Shown: positions 54,835 to 64,000 of the stretch, in pieces
Layout of the letters: each line of letters opens with the position of its first letter
Numbering within the stretch: position 1 is the stretch's first letter
From: Chimonanthus salicifolius
Lineage: Eukaryota; Streptophyta; Magnoliopsida; Laurales; Calycanthaceae
Length of the DNA stretch: 64,000 nucleotides
Assembly: GCA_013350335.1 (NCBI GenBank)
Contig: CM023534.1
Coordinates: 23,331,302-23,395,301 of the forward strand
Direction of reading: 5' to 3'
The notes under the pieces: generated by a model
What the model was told of the DNA's origin: nothing
The model's input: only the letters and a program-made list of their open reading frames with translations
Databases searched by the model: none
Made by a program: the position numbers and the translations under genes

Positions 54835-57800
54835 ATGACCAACAATCAAAGTACAAGTACTTTCAACTATACACAAAATCTAGTTCCAATCTTTGATGGA
54901 GAAAGCTATGATTTTTTGGAGCCTACAATGAAGACTCTTTTCATCGCTCAAGATCTTTGGGAGCTAGTTGAAGATGGCTATGATGAACCACCGGAATCAC
55001 CAACGACTAGTTCGACATGGACTCAAGCAAAGCAAAAGGAGTACCAGGAAAACAAAAGGAAAGATGCCAAGGCACTTATCTTCATCCAACAAGGGGTAAG
55101 CAAATCTATTTTTCCAAGAATTTTAACCTCCAAAAAGTCAAAAGATGCCTAGGAAATTTTGAAGAATGAATTTCAAGGTTCAAAGAAAATCATCTCCATA
55201 AAACTCCAAACTTTATAGAGAGAAATTGACAATTTGCTCATGAAAGAAAGTGAATCAATTCAAGTCTTTTTTTCAAGAGTTTCCGGCATTGTAAATCAAA
55301 TTAGAAGCTTTGGAGATACTATTGAAGACAAGAAAATTGTTGAAAAAGTTTTGAGAAGCTTGCATGTGAAATTTGAACATGTTAGTGCCGCTATCGAAGA
55401 ATCTAAAGATTTTTCTCAACTATCATTGCATGAACTAATGGGTTCTCTTGAAGCACATGAAAAAAGCATGAGCAGATTTGTAGAACAACCAATTGAGTAA
55501 GCATTTCAATCAAATATACAAGTGAAAGACAGAAAAGATGAAGAGTTCGGAAGAGACTCAAAGTAGGGGCTCATTTCGAGGAAAAAAAAATTTTAGATGT
55601 GGAGGAAGCTCCAACCGTGGACGTGGAAGAGGAAATGGTTTTAATAACCAAAGGTATGCAAGAAATTCTACTCCCAATCTCAAATGCAATGTTTGCAAAA
55701 AGTTTGGCCATGCAAGTGAGAATTGCAAATTCAGAAGCACTAGATGCAAGATATTAAATCACATGGAAAAAAATTGTTGGTTCCAACAAAAGAATGAAGC
55801 ACATTACATAGAGAAAGATGATTCTCTGGACCAATTATTTTATTCTTGTTACAATTCACAACAAGAATCTCATGACATTTGGTACTTGGATAGTGGTTGT
55901 AATAACCATATGACTGGAAATAGAAAATGTTTTGTGAGCTTGGATGAGAAAATATTTTCTCAAGTAAAACTTGGAGATGAGAAGTTGCAAAATGTTGAAG
56001 TAAAAGGTGTAATTTCTGTGAAAACAAAAAAAGGGACAAAATAAATTGATTCATGATGTTCTTTATGTCCCTAGAATTTCTCAAAATTTGCTAAGTGTTG
56101 GGCAACTTATTCAAAAGGGTTATACTGTGAATTTTGATGAAGATGCATGCACAATTTTATACAAAAGAAATAGACAGTTGGTGGCTACGGTGAAAATATC
56201 ATCAAACAAAGTCTTTCCTTTAATTATGCCACCAAATGAAAATTGTGCTTTGAAAGTTTGTGATATTGATGAAACTGTGCTATGGCACCTAAGGTATAAT
56301 CATTTGAATCATAGATCACTTCAACTTCTCAAAAACAAAAATATGGTGATTGGCCTTCCTTTTCTTGAAGACAAAAACAAAGTATGTGAGGAGTGTATCT
56401 ATGGGAAGTTTCATAGACTTCCATTTGCTAAGACAGTATGGAGAGCTAAAAGGTCACTCGAATTGGTTCATGGCGACATATGTGGACCAGCTCGAACATC
56501 ATCATTCAACAAGAAAAAATATTTTCTCTTATTTGTTGATGACTTTAACAGAATAATGTGGGTGTATTTTCTTGAACAAAAGTTAGAAGCATTCTCTGTA
56601 TTTGTACAATTCAAAGCTTTTGTAGAAAAGCAAAGTGGCCATCAATTGAAAGTATTCAGAACAGATCGTGGAGGTGAATTCACTTCTACAGTATTCCAAA
56701 ATTTTCGTAAGAAGAATGGAATCAAAAGGGAGTTAACAACAAGGTATACTCCACCACAAGATGGTGTTGCAGAATGGAAGAATCGAACAATTGTGGAGAT
56801 GGCACGAAGCATGCTCAAAGGAAAAGGTGTTCCAAATAATTTGTAGGCTGAAGCTGTTAGCACTGCCGTCTACATTCTCAATAGAGCTCCAACAAAAGCA
56901 GTGTTGAACAAGACTCCATTTGAAGCATGGCACAATCAAAAGTCCGAGGTAAAGTCTCTTAAAGATTTTGGATGCATTGCATATGGCCATGTCCCATCAC
57001 AGCATAGAGAAAAGTTTGATGAAAAAGGAGAAAAATATATTTTTATTGGATATAGTGCAGAATCCAAAGGTTACAGGTTGCTCAATCCAAAGACCAATGA
57101 TTTGGTTCTTTCAAAGATGTGATTTTTGATGAATTGAAAGCTTGGGTCTGGGACAATGGTAGTAACAATGAAGCACCACAAATTCTTGAAGAAGATGTAA
57201 GACGTGACTAGTCAAACACTCCACTATCAAGTCCACAAGGTTCAAGAAGTAGTCCAAGCTCTTTAGAATCAAGTCCACCAAAAAAGGTACGATCATTGCA
57301 AGATATTTATGATTCATGTGATGTTGTTTTTATTGCTTATGAGCTTGAGAAGTCTGAAGAGGCTTCGAAAGATGAAAAATGGATTGGAGCCATGAATGAA
57401 TAAATGAATGTCATCATAAAAAACAACACATGGGATCATGTTGATCGACCCCATGGGAAAGATGTTGTTGGGTTGAAATGGGTTTATAAAACCAAATTTA
57501 ATGAAGATGTCTCAATCCAAAAGCACAAAGCCCGTTTGGTTGCAAAGGGGTATTCTCAAAAGCCCGGAATAGACTACAATGAAACATTTGCTCCAGTTAC
57601 TAGGATGGAGACAATTCGAGTAATATTAGCCATTGCAGTACAATTGAAGATGAAAGTTCATCAGTTGGATGTGAAATTTGCTTTCTTGAATGGAGAGCTC
57701 GAAGAAGAAGTTTATGTTGAACAACCTCAAGGGTATGTTATGGTATGTTATGAAAGGAAAAGAAGACAAAGTCTATCAACTTCACAAAGCGTTATATGGG

Positions 57801-58877
57801 CTAAAACAAGCATCACATGCTTGGAATACCAAGATTGATCAGTATTTTCAAAAGAATGGTTTCATGAGAAGCCCAAGTGAGCCATCACTTTATGTGAAGA
57901 AAGAAGGTATCCATGATTTTCTCATTGTTTGCTTGTATGTTGATGACTTGATTTATGCAAGCACAAAATCAAACATGGCTGAAGATTTCAAGAAAGTAAT
58001 GATGAAAGAATATGAAATGACAGATTTGGGCCTTATGAGATACTTTCTTGTGATTCAAGTTAAACAATCTCAAGACGGTAGTTTTTGTTGTCAAGAGAAA
58101 TATGCAGAAGGTCTTTTGAAGAAGTTTTCCATGACTAATTGCAAACCAGTTGTGACACCCATGGCGGTGAATGAAAAATTCTCAATGAATGATGGTGCTG
58201 AAAAAATGGATGTTTTACTTTATCGAAGCGTTGTTGGCTCATTTATTTATCTCACAAATACAAGGCTTGATATTGTCCATTCTGTAAGTGTAATTTCCAG
58301 ATTTATGAATGATCCTAGCAAGCTTCATTTTGCAGCAACAAAAAGAATTCTCAAGTACATCAAAGGCACCAAGAATTTTGGGCTCATGTATGCGAAGGAA
58401 GATGATGATAGCCTAATTGGCTATACCGACAATGATTGGGCTGGATCAATTGATGACAGGAAAAGTACTTCTGGGTACGTTTTCTATCTTGGTACAAAAG
58501 TCATTACATGGTCTTCAAAGAAGCAAAGCACGGTAGCATTGTCATATGCAGAAGCGGAGTATGTTTCAGCAACAAGTGCGGCATGTGAAGCAATTTGGCT
58601 AAAGAATGTCCTAATTGATTTACATCAAAAGCAAGAGTCACCGACAACAATTTTTTGTGACAACATGTCCGTAATTGCTATGACAAAAAATTCAGTGTTT
58701 CATAGTAGGTCAAAGCACATCAAACTTCGACATCACTTCATCAGAGAACTTGTTGAAAACAACATGATTGAGTTGAAATTTTGTAGAACCGACGAGCAGG
58801 TTGCATATATCTTCACCAAACCAATTCCAACAGAAAAGTTCAACTATTTTCAGAGTTGCATGAAAATTACAAATTAA
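54835..58877 (+). pseudogene. Copia Gag-Pol polyprotein, broken
   Basis: It starts MTNNQSTSTF (gag, 54835). The gag zinc knuckle CNVCKKFGHASENC is at about 55683. Protease YLDSGCNNHMTG (about 55880) keeps the catalytic DSG. Integrase has HLRYNH, GDICGPARTSSF and FRTDRGGEF. Reverse transcriptase has LYVDDLIYAS (about 57935). RNase H has YTDNDWAGSIDDRKSTSGY (about 58420). A TAA at 58875 ends it. Lesions: in-frame stops at 55150 and 56844, and frame changes near 55500, 56040, 57120 and 57735, the last from a 10-bp tandem duplication (TATGTTATGG). Function would need an intact relative. Confidence 0.9.
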
Positions 58878-58884
58878 GAGGAAG

Positions 58885-59228
58885 TATTGGAATTAAATAA
58901 TTTGTAATTCCTAGGAGGCACCTTGATGTATTTCTATGCGACTCTTAGAAGAATGTCACCTTGGGTTGTGTAGTAGTCCCATTTGATTTGATGATTTGTA
59001 TTCTCCTAGAACATGAACCTAGGATAATGAAAAGTTGTGTTGGTTCATTTCTTGAAGTGAGTTAATGGCTAGAAGCCTATATAAAGAGGTGTTTGTAATC
59101 AAGTTTTCACTCAGAAATTCATCAAGGAAAAGTTTATCCCTTTTGCATCTTTTCCTTTATGCTTTGTATAATCCTATCAAATTTATAAAAATTTGAAGTG
59201 TGTCCACTTCATTCCCACTGCGCCAACA
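58885..59228 (+). repeat. 3' LTR of the plus-strand copia element
   Basis: A 344-bp repeat preceded by the polypurine tract AAGAGGAAG and followed by the TSD GGGAG. Confidence 0.9.
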
Positions 59229-59681
59229 GGGAGCATCGTTGAGGTTTCCTCTGCGCTTATTGCTAGTAGAAAGGGTCGACTAGAGAAGCTTGCTTCTCAA
59301 CTGGTTCTTCCTGCTTTTATCTGGCATGTCTGGCATGAAAGGAATGAAAGAATCTTCAAGGGCTCGATCAATTCTCTCGGTCGTCTGGTATAGAAGATAT
59401 TCATTGACATCAGGCACCGGTTCTTCTTCCTACTATCCAACAAAGAAATTCACAATTTGAGGGATGTTTTTTCTGCTGCCTGGTACTTGCCCCTTGCAAC
59501 ACATATCCCTCCAATGCTGCAAGATCATCGTGTTATGGATGATACCAGCCCTTGCTCTCTGAGTATTTCCAGTTTCAATTCGGGTGGTAACGCCTACCTG
59601 GGTGCTTGGTTGGAGTGTACTGATACTATAATTTCTGATATTTACTCTGTTCATTTTCTTCAACAGAGGTAATTCTGCGTC
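59229..59681 (+). pseudogene. LINE ORF2 C-terminal region, right part
   Basis: After the TSD the text resumes as EVSSALIASRKGRLEKLAS, then PAFIWHVWHERNERIFKG, the typical end of the plant LINE zf-RVT/tail region. A TAG at 59391 ends the clear frame. Removing the copia element and one TSD copy rejoins this with 53640-54433. The second copia element ends immediately to the right, so it may have inserted near the LINE 3' end. Confidence 0.7.
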
Positions 59682-59879
59682 TGTTGATGTTCAATAAAAG
59701 GGTCTGTTGTGTCAAAATAATTTCTCTGTATATCATTCACAATATATTCTTGTACAAAGGCCCCCTTATATAACTTATACAAGGGAACTATATTAGGAAT
59801 ACACATCAGTTTCCTATACAATAGGTAACTGTCCCTATAATTAAGATATTTAATTACAAATTTACAACTCATATCAACA
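59682..59879 (-). repeat. 3' LTR of the minus-strand copia element
   Basis: This 198-bp LTR is bounded by inverted TGTTGA...TCAACA ends. Its partner lies outside the window, so its limits rest on the terminal motif and the polypurine tract. Confidence 0.8.
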
Positions 59880-59886
59880 CCCCCCC

Positions 59887-62800
59887 TCAAGTTGGTGCGT
59901 GGATATCGCTCATGCCCAACTTGACAAGAGAGTCGAGAAACACCTTGCTAGCTATAGCTTTAGTGAGGACATCTGCCAGCTGGTCTTCAGACTTCACGAA
60001 TGGAAAAGCAATGATTCCCGCTTCAAGTTTCTCTTTGATAAAATGTCTGTCAATCTCCACATGCTTAGTCCGATCATGTTGAACAGGGTTATGAGCAATG
60101 TCTATAGCTGACTTGTTGTCACAGTATAGTTTCATTGCCATTCTTGGTTTGATGCTTAAGTCATTCAGTAAATTTCTTAACCAGAGCAACTCACATACCC
60201 CAAGTGCCATACCTCTATATTCAGCTTCAGTACTTGATCTTGATACTACTTGTTGCTTTTTACTTCTCCAAGTCATAAGGTTCCCACCTACAAAGGTGAA
60301 GTATCCTGAGGTAGATCTTCTGTCATCAGCTGAACCTGCCCAATCGGCATCGGTATAGCCTTCAACCTTTAAGTGTCCATGATTTGAGAACAATAAACCT
60401 TTACCCAGAGCAGACTTTAAATATCCCAATATGCGTTCTACAGCATCCATGTGAGGTTTACGTGGGTCGTGCATGAACTGACTCACCACACTTATTGCAT
60501 ACGCAATATCTGGCCTGGTATGAGATAAATAAATTAGTTTTCCAACGAGTCTCTGGTATCTCCCTTTATCGGTAGGAGATGTACTCCAACACTCAAAGAG
60601 TTTATGATTCTGCTCAATGGGAGTATTAACTGGCTTGCATCCTAACATTCCTGTTTCAGATAATAAATCAAGGATATATTTTCGTTGAGATAAGAAAATA
60701 CTAAGGTTTGATCGGGCCACCTCAATCCCAAGAAAGTATTTAAGATCTCCAAGTTGTTTCATTTCAAACTCAGATGCTAAATACTGTTGTAAACTAGAAA
60801 TCTCCTCATGATCATCACCTGTCACTACCATATCATCAACATAGATAATTAGGGCAGTGGTTTTACCTCTTCTGTACTTTAAAAACAAAGTGTGATCTGA
60901 GTTACTTTGTTTGTAGCCAAAATTCCTCATAGACTTGGTGAACCTGCCAAACCAAGCCCTTGGAGACTGCTTCAACCTATACAAGGCCTTTTTCAGTTTG
61001 CACACCATTGTTGTATCTGAGTATTTTGGTATGCCTGGAGGAAGATCCATATAGACTTCTTCAGTAAGGTCTCCATGCAAGAAAGCATTTTTGACATTAA
61101 ATTGAAGAAGTGGCCAATCTTGATTAGCTGCTAACGACAAAAGAACTCTCACAGTATTAAGTTTGGCAACTGGGGCAAACGTTTCTTGATAATCTACACC
61201 ATAAGACTGTGTATATTCTTTTGCAACTAACCGAGCTTTGTATCTCTCAATCGTCCCATCTGCTTTGTGTTTGACCGTAAATACCCATCTGCACTCCACG
61301 GTCTTCTTTCCCTTTGGTAAGTGCACGAGTTCCCAAGTGCCATTTTTGTCCAATGCTGTCATTTCCTCTGCCATAGCCTTGGTCCACCTAGAATCTGCTA
61401 CAGCTTCCTTTAATTTACTAGGAATAGAGACAGAGGATAATTGAAGTACATAAGATGCATATGACTTAGACAACTTGTGGGATGACACATGGTTACTTAT
61501 TGGATATTTAACTTTAGCTTTTAGGTCAGGCTCATATCTAGTTGCTGGTTGACCACGATTAGATCGGGGTGGAAGGTGATATTGAGATGGTTCAGATGTA
61601 GGTTCAGTTATACTAACAATATCATGAATAGTAGAGTCAACAAGAATAGGATTAGGTAATACCTCGAAGGAGTTCTCTGGAGACGATTGAGTCAGTGGGT
61701 TTGTAGACGTAGGAGACATTGTACTATCATGGACTTCACGCCCTTCAACTAAGTGCTCAATGGAGGATAATTCGGGTGTCTCGGCCAATATTTCAAACAA
61801 CCTTATTTCATCCTGATTCTGTACTGCATCTCTAGTCTCCTCCGGAAGTGAAGAATCGGGTAGCGCTTTCGAATAGAAAAACATGCTTTCATGGAATATT
61901 ACATCCATGGAGACATAGAACTTTTTAGTAAGGGGATGATAATAGCGATAGCCTTTCTGAGTCGAGCCATACCCGACAAATACACATTTCAAGGCACGTG
62001 GTTCCAGCTTGGTGCGCTGATTTGAATGTAATTGAACATACACAACACATCCGAAGACACGAGGTGCCAAATGAACAATTGAGGGAAGCGTACAGTGGTC
62101 AGAGAGTACATCTAAAGGTCGTCTGAATCCAAGAACACTAGATGGTGTACGATTAATCAAGTAGATAGCGGAACTCAATGCTTCGCCCCATAAATGTGAT
62201 GGAACATTACCCCCAATTAAGAGAGAACGAGTGACCTCCAAAAGGTGCCCGTTTTTCCGCTCAGCAATCCCGTTTTGTTGAGGAGTCTGAGAGCAAGATG
62301 ATTGATGGATAGTTCCAATGGAATGCAGAAAATCATTCAATTCATTCGTGAAATATTCACCCCCATTATCAGAACGAATAAATTTGATATGTATGCCAAA
62401 TTGTGTTAACACCATTTGATGGAAAAGACGATACACAGTACAAACATCGCTCTTGTGTCGCAGCAAATAAACCCAGGTCATCCTGGTAGAATCATCAACA
62501 AATGTAATGAACCATCTCATTCCATGGGATGTAGAAAGAGGGGCAGGCCCCCAAACATCCGAGTGAACTAAGGCAAAAGGTGCTTCAAATTTATTATCAT
62601 GCGAATGAAAAACAATACGATGGCTTTTCGCCAGTACACAAGTTTCGCAAACAAAGTCTGTAATATTAGAACCAGTAAATAAAGATGGAAATAATCTCCT
62701 AAGGTAACCAAATGAGGGATGACCCAATCGTGCATGCCATAACCAAATCTCTTTCTGCCGTGTAGAGAGGCCGGCATCCATAACGTGAACGAGTGCTCCA

Positions 62801-63585
62801 TCATCTGATCGGTGTAACCCATCGTCCAGATAGTACAAGCCTCCACGTTGTTTACCACTGCCAATCTTCTTCCTGGTATGGATGTTCTGAAAAAGACAGT
62901 AAGTAGGAAAAAAAGTGGCAACATAGTCATGAGACTTGGCTAACTGAGTAACAGAAATAAGGTTACAATTTAGTGATGGGATCAATAAAACATTAGTGAG
63001 AGATAAGGATGGTGACAGGGTTACAGTGCCGACACCGACAACAGGGGAAGACTCACCATTGGCATTAGTAATGGTTGATTTGCGACAAGTAGAGGATAAA
63101 TGGCTAAACCGAGATTTATCATAAGTCATATGGTCCGTAGCACCGGTCTCAATTATCCAAGCACTATTTCTAGTAAAAAAAGTAAGAGCAGAATTAGTGA
63201 TACCTGTCTTGGCAACGAAGCCGGAAGCAGTGACGACGTGGCTCTTGGGAACTGAATCCGCTATGGTGGGATTAGAAGACCTGGGAGAGGCTGTCTTACC
63301 CTTCGGATGCCAATCAGGGTAACCATGGAGCTTAATGCATGTATCTATCACATGATTAACCCCATTACAATGAGTACACTTACGAATACCTTCTTTTGGG
63401 TCCGGACGAGTACCAGATTTGTGAATAGCCATAACAGCTCCTTCAGTAGATGGCGTCCCAAGCATATCATCTTGGCGATTGGCCTCGGCACAAATGATAG
63501 CATAAGCAACTGGAAGAGTTGGAAGCGGTGTAGTCGCAAGAACACGACCACGAACCCCATCCAAATGGGAATCAAGACCAGCCAC
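59887..63585 (-). CDS. Copia polyprotein, 1232-codon open frame (gag end to RNase H)
   Basis: One open frame covers the gag zinc knuckle CTHCNGVNHVIDTC (residues 70-83), protease (IIETGATDHM, residues 144-153), and integrase (HARLGHPSF, CETCVLAKSHR, FVDDSTRMTWVYLL, IRSDNGGEY). It continues with reverse transcriptase (YVDDMVVTGDD, about residue 915) and RNase H (YTDADWAGSADDRRSTSGY, KLYCDNKSA) and ends SDIHAPT. In protease the catalytic Asp of D-S/T-G is Glu (codon GAG at 63150-63148). The true start lies upstream in gag; the Met at 63585 is internal, and gag sequence before it is in other frames. Pol is otherwise intact, suggesting recent activity or supply in trans. Confidence 0.92.
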   Translation of the reverse strand: MAGLDSHLDGVRGRVLATTPLPTLPVAYAIICAEANRQDDMLGTPSTEGAVMAIHKSGTRPDPKEGIRKCTHCNGVNHVIDTCIKLHGYPDWHPKGKTASPRSSNPTIADSVPKSHVVTASGFVAKTGITNSALTFFTRNSAWIIETGATDHMTYDKSRFSHLSSTCRKSTITNANGESSPVVGVGTVTLSPSLSLTNVLLIPSLNCNLISVTQLAKSHDYVATFFPTYCLFQNIHTRKKIGSGKQRGGLYYLDDGLHRSDDGALVHVMDAGLSTRQKEIWLWHARLGHPSFGYLRRLFPSLFTGSNITDFVCETCVLAKSHRIVFHSHDNKFEAPFALVHSDVWGPAPLSTSHGMRWFITFVDDSTRMTWVYLLRHKSDVCTVYRLFHQMVLTQFGIHIKFIRSDNGGEYFTNELNDFLHSIGTIHQSSCSQTPQQNGIAERKNGHLLEVTRSLLIGGNVPSHLWGEALSSAIYLINRTPSSVLGFRRPLDVLSDHCTLPSIVHLAPRVFGCVVYVQLHSNQRTKLEPRALKCVFVGYGSTQKGYRYYHPLTKKFYVSMDVIFHESMFFYSKALPDSSLPEETRDAVQNQDEIRLFEILAETPELSSIEHLVEGREVHDSTMSPTSTNPLTQSSPENSFEVLPNPILVDSTIHDIVSITEPTSEPSQYHLPPRSNRGQPATRYEPDLKAKVKYPISNHVSSHKLSKSYASYVLQLSSVSIPSKLKEAVADSRWTKAMAEEMTALDKNGTWELVHLPKGKKTVECRWVFTVKHKADGTIERYKARLVAKEYTQSYGVDYQETFAPVAKLNTVRVLLSLAANQDWPLLQFNVKNAFLHGDLTEEVYMDLPPGIPKYSDTTMVCKLKKALYRLKQSPRAWFGRFTKSMRNFGYKQSNSDHTLFLKYRRGKTTALIIYVDDMVVTGDDHEEISSLQQYLASEFEMKQLGDLKYFLGIEVARSNLSIFLSQRKYILDLLSETGMLGCKPVNTPIEQNHKLFECWSTSPTDKGRYQRLVGKLIYLSHTRPDIAYAISVVSQFMHDPRKPHMDAVERILGYLKSALGKGLLFSNHGHLKVEGYTDADWAGSADDRRSTSGYFTFVGGNLMTWRSKKQQVVSRSSTEAEYRGMALGVCELLWLRNLLNDLSIKPRMAMKLYCDNKSAIDIAHNPVQHDRTKHVEIDRHFIKEKLEAGIIAFPFVKSEDQLADVLTKAIASKVFLDSLVKLGMSDIHAPT

Positions 63586-64000
63586 AGTCGTTGGGAGTTG
63601 ACCATGGCGGTATACCTCTCAAGATCCCGGGTACATTGCATAAGTCAAGGCTCAATAGCATCAAGCTCTTGCCATAATTTTGTAGTTTTCCAAAGTAAGA
63701 AATAATAGAACCTCCATGTTGGCGAACAGAAGTGACCGCACAATATAATTGATATGCCTTGGAGGCATCCTGGCTGATAGAATAAGTTTGTTTGGCAGCT
63801 TCCCAAATCTCCTTGGCAGTAGATAGGCGAAGGAAAAGGGACCTGATTTCCTTAGTCATGGCGTCAAGAAGCCAAGATTTGACCAGACAGTTCTCATCTT
63901 CCCAAGTTTTATATTCCTCAGAATTGGTGACGTCGGGAGCCGGCTTACTACCAGAGATAAAGCCCCAACGTTTCCGGCCCCTGATCTTATTCTGAGCATT
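63586..64000 (-). pseudogene. Copia gag, frameshifted, partial
   Basis: Reading leftward from the window edge: IRGRKRWGFISGSKPAPDV, NCLVKSWLLDAMTKEIRSLF, AKEIWEAAKQTYS and ISYFGKLQNYG (UBN2-type gag). Then the frame shifts near 63675 into CTRDLERYTAMVNSQR (63635-63588), and again near 63585 into the pol frame. The gag start codon is outside the window. Two frameshifts in gag mean this copy makes no complete Gag-Pol. Confidence 0.8.

Larger units (their letters stand above)
54434..59228 (+). mobile_element. Ty1/copia retrotransposon, complete, 4.8 kb
   Basis: LTRs lie at 54434-54796 (363 bp) and 58885-59228 (344 bp), with ends TATTGG...CCAACA. The perfect 5-bp TSD GGGAG is at 54429-54433 and 59229-59233. 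The Met-tRNA primer site TGGTATCAGAGCC is at 54801 and the polypurine tract AAGAGGAAG is at 58876-58884. Gene order gag-protease-integrase-reverse transcriptase-RNase H is copia type. By eye the LTRs differ at about 18 positions plus a 20-bp duplication in the left one. The insertion splits a LINE. The polyprotein is broken, so the copy is inactive. Confidence 0.92.
59682..64000 (-). mobile_element. Ty1/copia retrotransposon, 5' end beyond the window
   Basis: The minus-strand element has its 3' LTR at 59682-59879, a polypurine tract GAGGGGGGG at about 59888-59880, and a long polyprotein. Its gag runs off the right edge. The left flank GCGTC (59677-59681) is the expected TSD copy. It differs from the plus-strand copia in LTR sequence and length and in protein sequence, so it is a separate family. 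Confidence 0.9.

Noticed and set aside
54434..59228. Plant pararetrovirus insertion
   Set aside because: LTRs, 5-bp TSD and integrase before reverse transcriptase show a copia retrotransposon; no movement protein seen.

Overview
The window is nuclear DNA from a flowering plant, probably not a grass. Evidence for this is GT-AG introns, AT-rich intergenic DNA, Ty1/copia and Ty3/gypsy LTR retrotransposons, L1-type LINEs, tRNA-derived SINEs, TRIMs, MITEs, hAT and Mutator-like DNA transposons, and two host loci that look plant-like. I cannot name the species. All homology calls come from reading translated sequence and recalling families; no search was run.

Host genes. (1) A complete six-exon gene on the minus strand (26568 to 19987) encodes a 408-residue ABHD17-type alpha/beta hydrolase. 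It has a Ser/Asp/His triad, a possible N-myristoylation site and a C-terminal tail of 10-residue tandem repeats. Its first intron is 4.1 kb. (2) One plus-strand exon (11077-11343) encodes the C-terminal 88 residues of BLOS2 (BLOC-1 subunit 2). Its upstream exons were not found.

Layout. 1-6.7 kb: gypsy gag and LINE remnants, then a 2.4-kb non-autonomous LTR element with a perfect 5-bp target-site duplication (TSD). 6.8-9.6 kb: a second non-autonomous LTR element with 846-bp LTRs, followed by a 5'-truncated LINE with a 14-bp TSD. 10.5-14.4 kb: the BLOS2 exon and gypsy debris. 14.4-19.4 kb: AT-rich DNA with a MITE-like unit, a SINE and a duplicated (TA)n block. 19.8-26.8 kb: the ABHD17-like gene. 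27-41 kb: gene-poor DNA with two short repeat families (CCGATAT-rich and GGGTCGGGTT-rich), SINEs, a dead hAT element, a TRIM and MITEs. 41.2-49.1 kb: a large Mutator-like element (MULE). 49-54 kb: repeat fragments and a solo LTR. 53.6-64 kb: a LINE split by a copia element, then a second copia element running off the window end.

The most unusual object is the 7.9-kb MULE. It has 9-bp TSDs (one mismatch) and long terminal inverted repeats built of 70-73-bp tandem units. Inside are a decayed transposase with SWIM and CCHC fingers, an array of short hairpins that reuse the terminal-repeat motif, and a second, decayed gene resembling the plant 'putative transposon protein' family. A TRIM has landed in its right terminus. 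Two short repeat families have one copy each with an 11-bp or 9-bp TSD, which suggests they moved as small DNA transposons, possibly Mutator-like.
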